From positions 1,116,001 to 1,180,000 of the forward strand of contig OY730442.1 of the NCBI GenBank assembly GCA_963422685.1: DNA of 64,000 nt. The letters run 5' to 3'. A program made the translations under genes and the position numbers. The notes under the pieces are model-generated. The model was not told where the DNA came from and searched no databases. It was given only the letters and a program-made list of their open reading frames with translations. This document shows, piece by piece, positions 28,068-36,151 of the stretch. The stretch comes from Spongiihabitans sp963422685 (GTDB lineage Bacteria > Pseudomonadota > Gammaproteobacteria > Arenicellales > Poriferihabitantaceae). How positions within the stretch are numbered: position 1 is the stretch's first letter; each line of letters starts with the position of its first letter.

Positions 28068-28600
28068 TCACTTTATCCGGCCATACTCAACAATCTGTAC
28101 AGGTTCGGCGCCCACTGCATGAGTTGCAGATGAACTCATTGGAGTTTCCAGTCCTTTATCATCATGGGGACGATAGTGATTGCCGATGGCCGCTGTAGTA
28201 ATGCTGATATTCTTGCAGTTTTCAAGCCCGTCGCCGCCAAGGTGAATGCGCCCCGGTAGCGGATAAAACGCATAACGCATTGCACCGTTCGCCCGCTCAA
28301 ACTCATCCCGGAACGAAACGCCATTCACCCGAATACAGAGTGAGGCCAAAAGGCAAGAAAACACTTGGCATGATCGGTTGTGTCAGTATGCACTCCCGCC
28401 GTGCTGATGCCCAGCGCAAAGCCATGGCCGGGTCGCAGTGACTCAGAAGTTCCTGTGGATTCCCAATCAGCCCTGGTTCCAGTCGTGAGGGCTGAGGCCA
28501 AGGCACCGTGCGCTGCCACGACAGCAGTAAAGCAAATCCTTTGGGTGCCCTTGCCAGGCAAATCCGGGAAATATATAATTGATCTTTGATTGCACAACAT
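28068..28600 (-). pseudogene. Possible decayed ORF upstream of the AOR operon
   Basis: Two overlapping minus-strand frames (28325-28600 and 28068-28364) give plausible protein text that would join with one frameshift near 28330-28360: GHGFALGISTAGVHTDT, then RVNGVSFRDEFERANG and LPGRIHLGGDGLENCKN. I recognise no family. It may be a disrupted gene co-oriented with the AOR operon, or chance open frames in a regulatory region. Confidence 0.3.
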
Positions 28601-28900
28601 GGGTCAATCGTGAAACTGCAATATTTCGTTGATCATCTCCCAATAATTTCTGTCCTGTGATGTCCCCCGGTTATCGTGGAAACCCCATGGCCGTGTTGCA
28701 TATTGAGCGCACATTTACGAGTCCTGACACACCATCCTCCTCCGTCCCGGGGCGGACCGCATCCCCGGGTTCGACGATCCTGTCCTGTACCGGTGTTTGC
28801 GCGCGAATGCCGAAAGTCAGGGGGAATACTTCCGCAGCACGGGGCCGGAAGTAGCCCCGCGCAGGGCGGCTGGCCAAACAACCGCATAACGGGAAAAAAT
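28601..28900. other. Intergenic stretch before the glycan segment
   Basis: About 300 bases without a convincing gene. An open plus frame from 28676 runs into the next gene, but its translated text is Pro/Arg-rich and unlike a protein N-terminus. The base composition becomes G+C-richer from about 28.7 kb. Confidence 0.4.
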
Positions 28901-30649
28901 ATGTTGCCGCCTGTCCAGCCACTTTGGAAGAGAGAAGGGTTCACATCCACCGCGTGTATCGCCTGCGCGTTCTGGGTCCTGGCCATCGTAGTTTTGGTTA
29001 ATATGCACTGGCTGCATCTTCGGGGAATGCCAATAGTGCGGCCTTTCGGCTATACGGTGATTCTCGTCTGTTGTCTGCTCGTGCTGGGGCTGGCTGGCGC
29101 CCGATGGCGGAGGGTTCCGGGAACGCCCGGCGTGTTGTTCGCCGCCGCGATAATCTCCTATCTGGTCATCGGTGTCAGCGTCCTGCTCGCTACCGAACCC
29201 GAATGGCAGCCGGACATGGGCAAGGACATCCTGCGCCAGGTTTTCTTCTTCATCGTGTTCCTAGCCGCCATGTTTGGCGGTCGCGCGATGCTTGCGCAAA
29301 TCGGGGTCGAGGCGCTGTTGAAGAGGATGCTTTTGATCCTGATAGCGAGCTGCATTGTCGTGTTGGCCTCGCGGTTCCTGCGCGATTGGGGGATATTGTC
29401 GGCCTATAGACTGCCCTTGCGCCTGACTGGCGCCTTCACTGGCCCCAACGACGCAGGCTTTGTCTGCGGTATGACGACGGCGCTGGCGCTGGCGTTTCTA
29501 CTCAACGGTGGGCCGCGCAAACTTGCGTATTCGGGCCTGGCGGTGGGTTACGCCGCGGTCTTGGGATCGCTCTCCAAGACTGCGATGCTTGCTTTTTGCA
29601 CGCTGTTGGTTTTCTTTCTGTTGTCGAACAGCCTCGGCAGACGACACCCCGTTCTCCGCTGGCTGCTCGTTCCGAGCATGATCGGCATCGTCGTTCACTC
29701 CAGCGGGCATCTGTCGAAAATCGTCTTATACACTGACAATAGCCGCGACTCGTTCTGCTCCACGGTATCCCTGGACAACCCTGGCCTGGGCGGCGATTGC
29801 ACCCTGCTGCTGGCCGCGCGGGACGCTCTGGCCGGCGACGCGGCACTGAACTGGAACGATTCGACGCCCATCGCTCTTTGGCAGGGCGTCACGCTGGAAG
29901 GTGCACCAGCGCGCGTTGTGGCGCTGGACTTGTCGCGACTGGAGCTGAACGGACGCATTCCCCCGGAGTTGAGCGGGTTGGACCAACTCGTCTCGCTGCG
30001 CCTGGGCGGCAACCGGCTCACCGGCCCCATCCCGGCAGAACTGGAAGCACTCGCCAATTCGCCGCTCCCCCACTTGGCGGGGGACGACCTTTCTGTCACC
30101 GGCAACGAGATTGTCCGTGCCGCGCCACCAGTGGCGCGTGAGACGAAAACTGCGTTGGGTCTCGAGCAATTGCGAAGTACAGGTGAGAGGATGCAGGCTG
30201 CCAAAGGCGAGAAAGCCGGCTACGGATTCACAGGGCGGCGATTACATACATGGAAAACGGGTCTCGAAAAAATCCGGGAATCGCCCATCATTGGGAACGG
30301 CATAGGCAGCCTTCGCAGTATGGATGATATGCCCATCACCGCTGACGGTAGACCCACGGGGGTTCACAATGTGTACCTGCTGTTGGCCGGTGAAGCAGGT
30401 ATTGCCCCGTTGTTGTTGTATCTCTTGTCCCTGTTCTGCATGATGCGACTGCATTGGACCGCGCCGCGATCTCTGGCCAGAGACGCGGTCTTCGGTTGGA
30501 CGATTATCATCGCCTTGTTCGGGGTGGCTTTCCAACATTTGCTCACCATGGGGGCGTCCATGTTTCTGGCCGGTTTGAGTTGTGCCTTGGCGACCGTCTC
30601 TTCCCGTCGCCCACAGGTAGCGCAACCGCACCCAGAGTTTCGTTTTTAA
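28901..30649 (+). CDS. O-antigen ligase/polymerase-like membrane protein with LRR insert
   Basis: About 582 residues from the ATG at 28901. About eight or nine hydrophobic segments cover residues 15-265, and three more lie near 490-575. The large loop between the last two groups, where Wzy/WaaL proteins have their periplasmic domain, holds a leucine-rich-repeat unit: a cap-like stretch (LNWNDSTPIALWQGVTLEG, about 316-335) then two repeats of the plant type L-x-L-x2-N-x-L-x-G-x-IP (about 340-386). After it comes GIGSLRSMDDMP and the HNVYLLLAGEAGI motif typical of the O-antigen ligase C-terminal part. The product would act in surface-polysaccharide polymerisation or transfer. Two glycosyltransferase genes follow on the same strand. 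Confidence 0.8.
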   Translation: MLPPVQPLWKREGFTSTACIACAFWVLAIVVLVNMHWLHLRGMPIVRPFGYTVILVCCLLVLGLAGARWRRVPGTPGVLFAAAIISYLVIGVSVLLATEPEWQPDMGKDILRQVFFFIVFLAAMFGGRAMLAQIGVEALLKRMLLILIASCIVVLASRFLRDWGILSAYRLPLRLTGAFTGPNDAGFVCGMTTALALAFLLNGGPRKLAYSGLAVGYAAVLGSLSKTAMLAFCTLLVFFLLSNSLGRRHPVLRWLLVPSMIGIVVHSSGHLSKIVLYTDNSRDSFCSTVSLDNPGLGGDCTLLLAARDALAGDAALNWNDSTPIALWQGVTLEGAPARVVALDLSRLELNGRIPPELSGLDQLVSLRLGGNRLTGPIPAELEALANSPLPHLAGDDLSVTGNEIVRAAPPVARETKTALGLEQLRSTGERMQAAKGEKAGYGFTGRRLHTWKTGLEKIRESPIIGNGIGSLRSMDDMPITADGRPTGVHNVYLLLAGEAGIAPLLLYLLSLFCMMRLHWTAPRSLARDAVFGWTIIIALFGVAFQHLLTMGASMFLAGLSCALATVSSRRPQVAQPHPEFRF

Positions 30650-30919
30650 ATCAATTGAAACGCTGATGAACGATATGACCGAGAGCATGAAGAGGGAAAA
30701 CTGGCCCGCACCTGACCGCCAAAACCCTGGTAAATGAGGAAAATATCGCAGCCTTGAATAACGGATGGTCACATAACCGAAGCGCTTGTACGGCGACTTG
30801 CCGTCCGGTTGGGGAGATTGGCTATCGACAATGACCAGGAAGAAAACCATTCTGACTACTCTAATATTGCAGTCACCCATTAACAATACCGAATAAATCA
30901 GTCAAGGATATTCCCCGCC

Positions 30920-32173
30920 GTGCAATCATCTTCCAGTGTCAGCCAGGCATCCGCTGACAAGCGCCCATCAAGGCGCCACGATGCCCCAATCCCGGATCAG
31001 ACCAGCCCTGTCAACGCCATGCCAGTGGATGCCCATCCGATGCCCCGGTTGCGCCTGGCCCTCTTGCTGCCGACCCTGCGCGGCGGCGGCGCGGAGCGGC
31101 TCATGGTGGAGATTGCAGGCGGGCTGGTCCGTCGCGGGCATGCCGTTGACCTGCTGGTCACCCACGGTGGCGGCCCGTACTGGAATGCTTTGCCACGGAA
31201 TGTCCAGCTGATCAACCTTGGTGACGCCTGTGAAGACGTTGCCCGCTTCGCTTCCTGGAAAAGCATTGCCTGTCTGCCCGGGCTGATCAAATACCTCAGG
31301 CGCGAGCGGCCCGACGTACTGCTTTCGAGCCTGAACCCTGCCAACGTGACGGCGTTGCTGGCGAAGCGGTTCTTCGGCAAGGACTTGCGTCTAATCATGC
31401 GCCAGGAAAGCACCTTCTCGGCGCAGTTTGCCTTGGGCCATCTTGAGCATCGCATGGCATTGCGAATGATAAGGTGGGGATCGTCCACCGCCGCTGCCAT
31501 CATCGCCACTTCATGCGGAGTGGCCGACGACTTCAAGCGCGCCGTTCCCAGGGCCGCCCATCTGGTCCAACACGTGCCGAACCCGGTGGTCACGCCCGCG
31601 CTGTTTGAGAACGCCAGATTGCCGGTGGACCATCCCTGGTTCAGCGACTGGAAGACGCCGATTATCGTCACCGCGGGCAGTCTGATCCCGGTAAAAGACC
31701 ACCGCACCTTGCTGGCGGCCTTCGCTGAGGTAGTCAGGGCCCGCCCGGCGCGGCTGATCATACTGGGCCAAGGGCCGGATCGCCACCAGCTGGAAGCATT
31801 CGCGCGCGCGTCGGGGATCGCGAAGAAGGTTGACTTCGTTGGATTCCAGGCCAATCCCTATGCCTGGATGGCGAAGGCCCAGGTATTCGCGCTGTCATCC
31901 CGGCGCGAGGGGTTGCCGGGGGCGTTGATTGAGGCCATGGCCTGCGGCACACCGGTGGTCAGCACCGACTGCCCCAGTGGCCCCCGGGAGATCCTGGAAA
32001 ACGGTAGGCTGGGGCGGCTCGTGCCGGTGGGCGACCCACAGGCACTGGCCAGGGGCATATTGGATGCTCTGGAGCACCCCGTCGATCCAGCGCGTCTCGT
32101 CGCCAGAGCCAGGGACTTCTCGGCGGATGCTTCTATCGACGGGCATATGAATATCATTCGGAGCGTCGTGTAA
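30920..32173 (+). CDS. Glycosyltransferase family 4 protein
   Basis: A 417-residue GT-B glycosyltransferase, probably cytosolic and working on a lipid-linked surface glycan. The N-terminal domain opens RLALLLPTLRGGGAERL, the usual GT4 start with the GGGAE loop. The C-terminal donor domain has AGSLIPVKDHRTLLAAF, then SSRREGLPGALIEAMACGTPVV with the conserved E-x7-E motif. A GTG at 30920 with AAGGA upstream is used here; ATGs at 31019 or 31040 would still include the whole domain. Donor and acceptor are unknown. Confidence 0.9.
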   Translation: MQSSSSVSQASADKRPSRRHDAPIPDQTSPVNAMPVDAHPMPRLRLALLLPTLRGGGAERLMVEIAGGLVRRGHAVDLLVTHGGGPYWNALPRNVQLINLGDACEDVARFASWKSIACLPGLIKYLRRERPDVLLSSLNPANVTALLAKRFFGKDLRLIMRQESTFSAQFALGHLEHRMALRMIRWGSSTAAAIIATSCGVADDFKRAVPRAAHLVQHVPNPVVTPALFENARLPVDHPWFSDWKTPIIVTAGSLIPVKDHRTLLAAFAEVVRARPARLIILGQGPDRHQLEAFARASGIAKKVDFVGFQANPYAWMAKAQVFALSSRREGLPGALIEAMACGTPVVSTDCPSGPREILENGRLGRLVPVGDPQALARGILDALEHPVDPARLVARARDFSADASIDGHMNIIRSVV

Positions 32174-32340
32174 TAATCATGCGGTGCACCCCCGAGCCTT
32201 GTGCGAACATGTGTATGGAAATATCAGTCCTGTCCGTCACCTGGCATGGTGAACAGGCGCATGGGTTCATGGCGGAGGAGCGTCGAGCCGTCGGAGGGCC
32301 GACCGCCATCGCGCCCAAACCACCGCATACCGACACATCG

Positions 32341-32366
32341 GGTGCCGCTGTATGGTGCCGCTGTAT
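32341..32366 (+). repeat. Tandem 13-bp repeat before the GT2 gene
   Basis: GGTGCCGCTGTAT occurs twice back to back (32341-32353 and 32354-32366). The first possible ATG of the downstream frame spans the junction (32352), and a second follows directly (32367). Confidence 0.8.
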
Positions 32367-32387
32367 ATGGAGAACCAACTGAATGTT

Positions 32388-32424
<37 letters not shown>

Positions 32425-32426
32425 AC

Positions 32427-33419
32427 ATGACCGAAAGAAAACCCAATCCATCCGACGCTGACGCCCCCTCGGTATCGATCATCATCCCGGCTCGCAATGC
32501 GGAAGCGGTTATCGGAAACGCCCTTGATTCGATATTGTCGCAGGATTACGCGGGGCCGATGGAGGTGGTTGTCGCCGATGGTTCCGACACCCCGGTCATG
32601 TCCGAGCTTATCTGGCGATCCTACCCGACAGTGCGAGTGGTCCCCAATCCTGAGCAGACCACCGGGTTCGGCGCCAACGCCGCGATTAGAGCGGCAACCG
32701 GGGAGATCATTGTGCGCTGCGATGCCCATACCACATTTCCGCCCGGATATGTGCGCCGCGCCGTCAACACGCTGGAGCGGACGGGCGCTGCGAACGTCGG
32801 CGGTCGGCAATGGCCGATAGGAATCACGTTTTTCGAACGGGCCGTAGCGCTGGCCATGATCATCCCGTTGGGCGCGGGCAACGCCCGCTACCGTCTGGGA
32901 GGCACCGAGGGGCCCGTCGACACCGTCTTTTTGGGCGTGTTCCGGCGCGAAGATCTGGACGAGGTGGGGGGATACGATTCCACCCTGATTCGCAATCAGG
33001 ACTACGAACTCAACTGGCGGCTGCGCAAGTGCGGGAAGATCGTGTGGTTTGATCCCGAACTGGCAGCCACTTACCGGCCTCGCAGCACGTTGCGGGCGCT
33101 GGCGCAACAGTATTTCGACTATGGTCGCTGGAAGCGGGTGATGCTGCGGCGGCACCCGCGCTCAATGCGGGCGCGACATCTCGCCGCCCCGCTGCTGGTG
33201 CTGGCGCTGGCGGCCTCGCCAGTATTAGCTTTGGCTGGATCCCTGTGGCTGGCGGCGGCACCCGTGTTTGCCTATGTGCTGACCGTCGTGGCCGGGGCGG
33301 CGGCGGTGGGTCTTGGGTGCCGGGATACGGTGGCTACCCTCCTGCCGCTGGTGCTGCCGACCATACATCTGAGCTGGGGCATCGGTTTCTTCCTTCCACC
33401 CCGGCTCCAGGGCGACTGA
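32427..33419 (+). CDS. Glycosyltransferase family 2 protein behind a poly-C tract
   Basis: About 330 residues from the ATG at 32427. The GT-A domain begins SVSIIIPARNAEAVIGNAL, with VVADGSD as the nucleotide site, RCDAHTTFPPGY as the DxD-like stretch, and GTEGPVDTVFLGVFRRE then NQDYELNWRLRKCGKIVW as the acceptor ED motif region. Hydrophobic segments close the protein (about 260-325). It resembles ExoA-type succinoglycan glycosyltransferases. The initiating codon is unclear: no Shine-Dalgarno is possible in the poly-C directly upstream, and ATGs at 32352/32367 read through the tract in frame. Confidence 0.88.
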   Translation: MTERKPNPSDADAPSVSIIIPARNAEAVIGNALDSILSQDYAGPMEVVVADGSDTPVMSELIWRSYPTVRVVPNPEQTTGFGANAAIRAATGEIIVRCDAHTTFPPGYVRRAVNTLERTGAANVGGRQWPIGITFFERAVALAMIIPLGAGNARYRLGGTEGPVDTVFLGVFRREDLDEVGGYDSTLIRNQDYELNWRLRKCGKIVWFDPELAATYRPRSTLRALAQQYFDYGRWKRVMLRRHPRSMRARHLAAPLLVLALAASPVLALAGSLWLAAAPVFAYVLTVVAGAAAVGLGCRDTVATLLPLVLPTIHLSWGIGFFLPPRLQGD

Positions 33420-33477
33420 CTTTCCGTGACCCAAACAACCAGCAAAATCCTGTATAGATAGGCCTTCACAAGATGAA

Positions 33478-33493
33478 CCATGAAACTACACGA
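33478..33493 (+). repeat. 16-bp direct repeat, left copy, flanking the prophage remnant
   Basis: CCATGAAACTACACGA is identical to 40123-40138. The two copies bracket the whole phage-derived segment. In the right copy the ATG starts a methyltransferase-like frame. Confidence 0.6.
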
Positions 33494-33515
33494 TTGCGAA
33501 TCTTTGTGCGCAATT

Positions 33516-33740
33516 TCATGTTGCTGCGAGAAAAATCAAACGGTCGTTTGACGATGTCAACACGGGGAAATACCGTCCTGAAGCGTCCTGATACCGTCCT
33601 GAAACGTCCTGAGCGGGTATTGTATTGCACTCATTAGAAAGTATTGACCAGCCGGCGCCAACAACAATAGGCGTAACACAGCCGCCACGCTTAGTGCTCT
33701 TCGGAGCAACGCGAAACCCTGGCGGTTTTCTTTCGTTCAT
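33516..33740 (-). CDS. Hypothetical small phage protein
   Basis: A 74-codon frame whose ATG overlaps the stop of the preceding small frame (ATGA). No family recognised. It includes the tandem DNA repeat at 33570-33611, which encodes a repeated SGRY-type peptide. It would be the last gene of the phage minus-strand run. Confidence 0.3.
   Translation of the reverse strand: MNERKPPGFRVAPKSTKRGGCVTPIVVGAGWSILSNECNTIPAQDVSGRYQDASGRYFPVLTSSNDRLIFLAAT
33570..33611. repeat. Two tandem 21-bp repeats
   Basis: ATACCGTCCTGAAGCGTCCTG (33570-33590) is followed by a copy with one mismatch (33591-33611). Each unit holds two GTCCTG words. It sits at the left edge of the phage segment. Confidence 0.8.
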
Positions 33741-33880
33741 TCACACACCCCCCACTCATGGCAAGCCGTGCCGAATTCGGCTTCTGATTCATCCTGTGGC
33801 GTAAGAGTATATTGCCGTCCGCCGCGGCTGGTTTTCGACCACTTCACCACGTCATGGATGCCGTGGGTGGCGTGGTGCAC
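33737..33880 (-). CDS. Hypothetical small phage protein
   Basis: A 47-codon frame from a GTG at 33880. The text (VHHATHGIHDVVKWSKTSRG ... TLTPQDESEAEFGTACHEWG) looks protein-like, not random. Its stop overlaps the next ATG. Function unknown. Confidence 0.35.
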   Translation of the reverse strand: MHHATHGIHDVVKWSKTSRGGRQYTLTPQDESEAEFGTACHEWGVCE

Positions 33881-33885
33881 GTCTT

Positions 33886-34044
33886 CTATTCTAGCGACCA
33901 GTCAATCAGCGGGCGGTAGGCCACCAGCTTGCCGCCTGGATCCTGCATTCGCTGAAACTTCGGCAGCGCAATCCTGGCGCGGGACTCTTCCCGGCGTACA
34001 CCCTGCCAGGCGGTTGGGCACCCTGCGCTAACCGCGTCTGTCAT
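33886..34044 (-). CDS. Hypothetical small phage protein
   Basis: A 52-codon frame starting inside the 3' end of the gpG-like gene (17-base overlap). The C-terminal half reads SRARIALPKFQRMQDPGGK then LVAYRPLIDWSLE. No family recognised. Its tight overlap fits phage operon packing. Confidence 0.35.
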   Translation of the reverse strand: MTDAVSAGCPTAWQGVRREESRARIALPKFQRMQDPGGKLVAYRPLIDWSLE

Positions 34045-34570
34045 GCCAGGCATCTTGCAGATGGTCATGGACAATATCGACGATATCGCGTTCGTCATCC
34101 GCGGATAATCCGAGGAAGGGGCGGGCGGGGATGTCGGAACCCGGATGCTCCACCTTTTTCACCGGATGTTTGCCGCCGGGCCAGGCCAGGGCCTTCTTGC
34201 TGCGTGGTCGGATGGTATGCGCCCGGGTTTTGCCGCCGAACTGGTGAATGGCCGCGTACACCCGGTCGGAGCCGAACAGCAGCGTATTGCCGCTTACCTG
34301 CCAGCGCAGGGTGCCGCTCAAATGGCCGTCCAGCACCAGAATCCGGTTAGCGTTGCGTTTCTTGGCGCTCTGGTATTGCGGGGAAAGGGCTTGCCACAAA
34401 CTACCGTCCGGCGCGGTTTGTTGGGTAAAGCGCTGTCGGGTGGAATCCAGCAAGTGCTCGCCGATGTCCTTGAGCACTGGCGACAGATTCTTGCCTGATT
34501 GCAGCAATCGGTTGAGTGCATGGCGCACTTGCTGATCGTCCAGCTCGACCCGGAACTTAACCCCGCTCAT
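34028..34570 (-). CDS. Phage virion morphogenesis protein (Mu gpG-like)
   Basis: A 180-residue protein of the Mu gpG family. Family-typical are the N-terminal helical half (LNRLLQSGKNLSPVLKDIGE), TAPDGSLWQALSPQYQSAKK, LVLDGHLSGTLRW and the C-terminal IPARPFLGLSADDERDI. It acts in tail completion or head-tail joining in Mu-like phages. Its start codon overlaps the stop of the upstream ASCH gene by one base. The protein is full-length. Confidence 0.88.
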   Translation of the reverse strand: MSGVKFRVELDDQQVRHALNRLLQSGKNLSPVLKDIGEHLLDSTRQRFTQQTAPDGSLWQALSPQYQSAKKRNANRILVLDGHLSGTLRWQVSGNTLLFGSDRVYAAIHQFGGKTRAHTIRPRSKKALAWPGGKHPVKKVEHPGSDIPARPFLGLSADDERDIVDIVHDHLQDAWHDRRG

Positions 34571-34992
34571 CAGGCCGCATCCGGTGTATCCCAGAACACA
34601 ATCTGCCCCTCAAAGGGCAGGCCGTGCGTGTGTCTGAACCACTTCTTCATATCGTCAAAGTCCACAAAGCCGTCTCTTGTTATGATTTCTGCCACCATGG
34701 CCAGCGTCACTGACGAAGATAAAATTTCTGGAGACTTTACATTATGCATCCCGAATCTATGGTAGACAAACATATTGCGTATTTCGATGTCATCTTCAGA
34801 AATGGTTATTCCTGCCGTATCAATGCAAACCGCCTCGCCCAGCTTGCGGCACAATTTTGTACGCTGTCCGGTGTACAGATACAGTCGGTCGCCGACCTGA
34901 AACGGCCGCTTGCGCCATAACCTAATAGTCGTGCGTTTCGAACCGTCCGCCACCAGCGGGGCAAACCTGGACTGAAAGTTAATTGCGGGCAT
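34570..34992 (-). CDS. ASCH-domain-like phage protein
   Basis: A 140-residue protein. FAPLVADGSKRTTIRLWRKR is the ASCH/PUA-like signature (K-x-TIR), followed by VGDRLYLYTGQRTKLC. ASCH folds bind RNA or modified nucleosides; some are amidohydrolases or nucleases. Similar small proteins occur in Mu-like phages. It lies 9 bases after the zinc-finger gene and abuts the gpG-like gene. Confidence 0.7.
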   Translation of the reverse strand: MPAINFQSRFAPLVADGSKRTTIRLWRKRPFQVGDRLYLYTGQRTKLCRKLGEAVCIDTAGITISEDDIEIRNMFVYHRFGMHNVKSPEILSSSVTLAMVAEIITRDGFVDFDDMKKWFRHTHGLPFEGQIVFWDTPDAA

Positions 34993-35001
34993 TGGTTCTT
35001 T

Positions 35002-35442
35002 TCATCGATAGGATGGCCCGCCAATCCCCGGGGCGGATAGATTATGCGGGGGCGGAAAGGCACCAATCGCCAAGTCCAGAGTCAAGATTGCGTGCGTTTC
35101 ATCATTGGAGGATTTGCCGGTTTTTCCCGGTTGACGCATTGCGGCCCGTTCCTCGCGCTTGTAGTGCATAGAGCACAGGCCGCGGGCAAAAGACTTTCTC
35201 TGGCAGCCCGTGGCGAAACACGGCGGGTTGCGGCGAAACCAATCCTGATCGTAGTGCTTTTTGCACATTCCGCGGGCTTTGTGCGGGCGCGAACATCCGG
35301 CAACGGAACAGTGCGGGCTTTTTTGGGCTTTGGCTTTGGGCTGGCGGGGTTTTTTGCGCCAGGCACGCAGGTAGTGCATGGCGCACATTCCGGCGCTCCT
35401 GGCTGCTTTTTTACAGCCGATGGTTTTACAGATGTCTGACAT
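35002..35442 (-). CDS. Triple C-x4-C-x9-C-x2-H zinc-finger phage protein
   Basis: A 146-residue basic protein built from three identical-spacing metal motifs: C5/C10/C20/H23, C45/C50/C60/H63 and C75/C80/C90/H93. Each reads C-x3-G-C-x7-G-x-C-x2-H-Y. The linkers are Lys/Arg/Pro-rich, suggesting nucleic-acid binding. The C-terminal 50 residues are unrelated. No known function; related single or double motifs occur in phage genomes. It sits between a Tad1-like gene and an ASCH gene. Confidence 0.75.
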   Translation of the reverse strand: MSDICKTIGCKKAARSAGMCAMHYLRAWRKKPRQPKAKAQKSPHCSVAGCSRPHKARGMCKKHYDQDWFRRNPPCFATGCQRKSFARGLCSMHYKREERAAMRQPGKTGKSSNDETHAILTLDLAIGAFPPPHNLSAPGIGGPSYR

Positions 35443-35445
35443 CTG

Positions 35446-35892
35446 TCACCCACCCCCCGGCGTCTGCGAGCGCGTTGCAGACCGGTTTAAAAGGTCTTTA
35501 AACCAGTCTGGAGCATCCACATCAAGCACATTCGCTGGATCCTTGGTGGGTGATGTTCCCTCAATGCCAAGTTTTCTGCGCCGTTCGGTACGCTTTCTCA
35601 GCGCTGCCAAAGCCTCATTCAGATGCTTTATAGCTTCTTCAAATTCTTGGCAGGCAAACTGGCCTTTGGCAACGGATTGATGGAAGTGCAGACGATCAAT
35701 CAACGCATCGATGACCGTTGACATAAAGACGCCGTTCGGCTTCTTCCGGTCATCTCCGTATCCCAGCGGACCTCTCTGCCAGCTAATGCACATTCCGATG
35801 GCGCTGGCCATCCCACCGGCCGGATTGCCATCGGCGTCTACCCGGTGTTCATAGTTAAGTTCCTGATTGTCAGATGTAATTACTCTTCCCAT
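35446..35892 (-). CDS. Tad1/Acb2-like putative nucleotide-sponge protein, copy A (with C-terminal extension)
   Basis: A 148-residue protein clearly paralogous to the gene at 36141-36491: NPAGGMASAIGMCISWQRGP, then PNGVFMSTVIDALIDRLHF, a helical hairpin, and RKRTERRRKLGIEGT. I assign both to the Tad1/Acb2 family, phage proteins that sequester the signalling nucleotides of Thoeris and CBASS defence. R101 and R105 match the arginine pair I recall for Tad1, but the Asn 17 residues before (present in copy B) is Phe84 here. After IEGT it carries 35 extra residues (VDAPDWFKDLLNRSATR) related to the separate 84-residue ORF behind copy B. A stem-loop leader precedes the ATG. Confidence 0.6.
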   Translation of the reverse strand: MGRVITSDNQELNYEHRVDADGNPAGGMASAIGMCISWQRGPLGYGDDRKKPNGVFMSTVIDALIDRLHFHQSVAKGQFACQEFEEAIKHLNEALAALRKRTERRRKLGIEGTSPTKDPANVLDVDAPDWFKDLLNRSATRSQTPGGG

Positions 35893-35939
35893 GTTTTTAT
35901 GCGGGGTTGGCCCCGGGTAAAGGTTGTTGTTGATACTTG
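35893..35939 (-). promoter_or_regulatory. Stem-loop leader of Tad1-like copy A
   Basis: On the minus strand a CAACAACC stretch is followed by the hairpin CGGGG-CCAA-CCCCG (35902-35915) that ends 9 bases before the ATG. No ordinary Shine-Dalgarno is present. The same element precedes copy B. It lies in the 3' end of the 84-residue gene. Confidence 0.6.
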
Positions 35940-36151
35940 TACGCGGGCCATTGCAGATTGTCCGACACGATCATGCGCTTAGTGTTCGGGGCCTCTTCCG
36001 GGCGCGTTACAGCCTCGGTTAAACGGTCTTTAAGCCAGGCCGGAAAATTCACAGCAAGCCAGCCCGGTGGACCCTTGGCTGAATGGGGGTTCGGAGAGTG
36101 CTCGGGGACCAGGGCGCCGAGCACCGCGGGCCAGATCTTTTCAGGCTTCAT
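35897..36151 (-). CDS. Small phage protein linked to Tad1-like copy B
   Basis: An 84-residue protein of unknown family. Its ATG overlaps the end of Tad1-like copy B by 11 bases, indicating coupling. The middle (VNFPAWLKDRLTEAVTRPEE) resembles the C-terminal extension of Tad1-like copy A (DAPDWFKDLLNRSATR), and the two DNA stretches are visibly alike (about 36000-36090 against 35462-35550). So the same small domain is separate here and fused there. Confidence 0.6.
   Translation of the reverse strand: MKPEKIWPAVLGALVPEHSPNPHSAKGPPGWLAVNFPAWLKDRLTEAVTRPEEAPNTKRMIVSDNLQWPAYKYQQQPLPGANPA

Noticed and set aside
28676..28900. N-terminal extension of the O-antigen ligase-like protein.
   Set aside because: The 75 extra codons are Pro/Arg/Gly-rich with no signal or membrane character; the ATG at 28901 directly precedes the first membrane segment.
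30242..30886. Minus-strand frame of 214 codons at the end of the O-antigen ligase-like gene.
   Set aside because: Antisense to transmembrane coding sequence with conserved plus-strand text.
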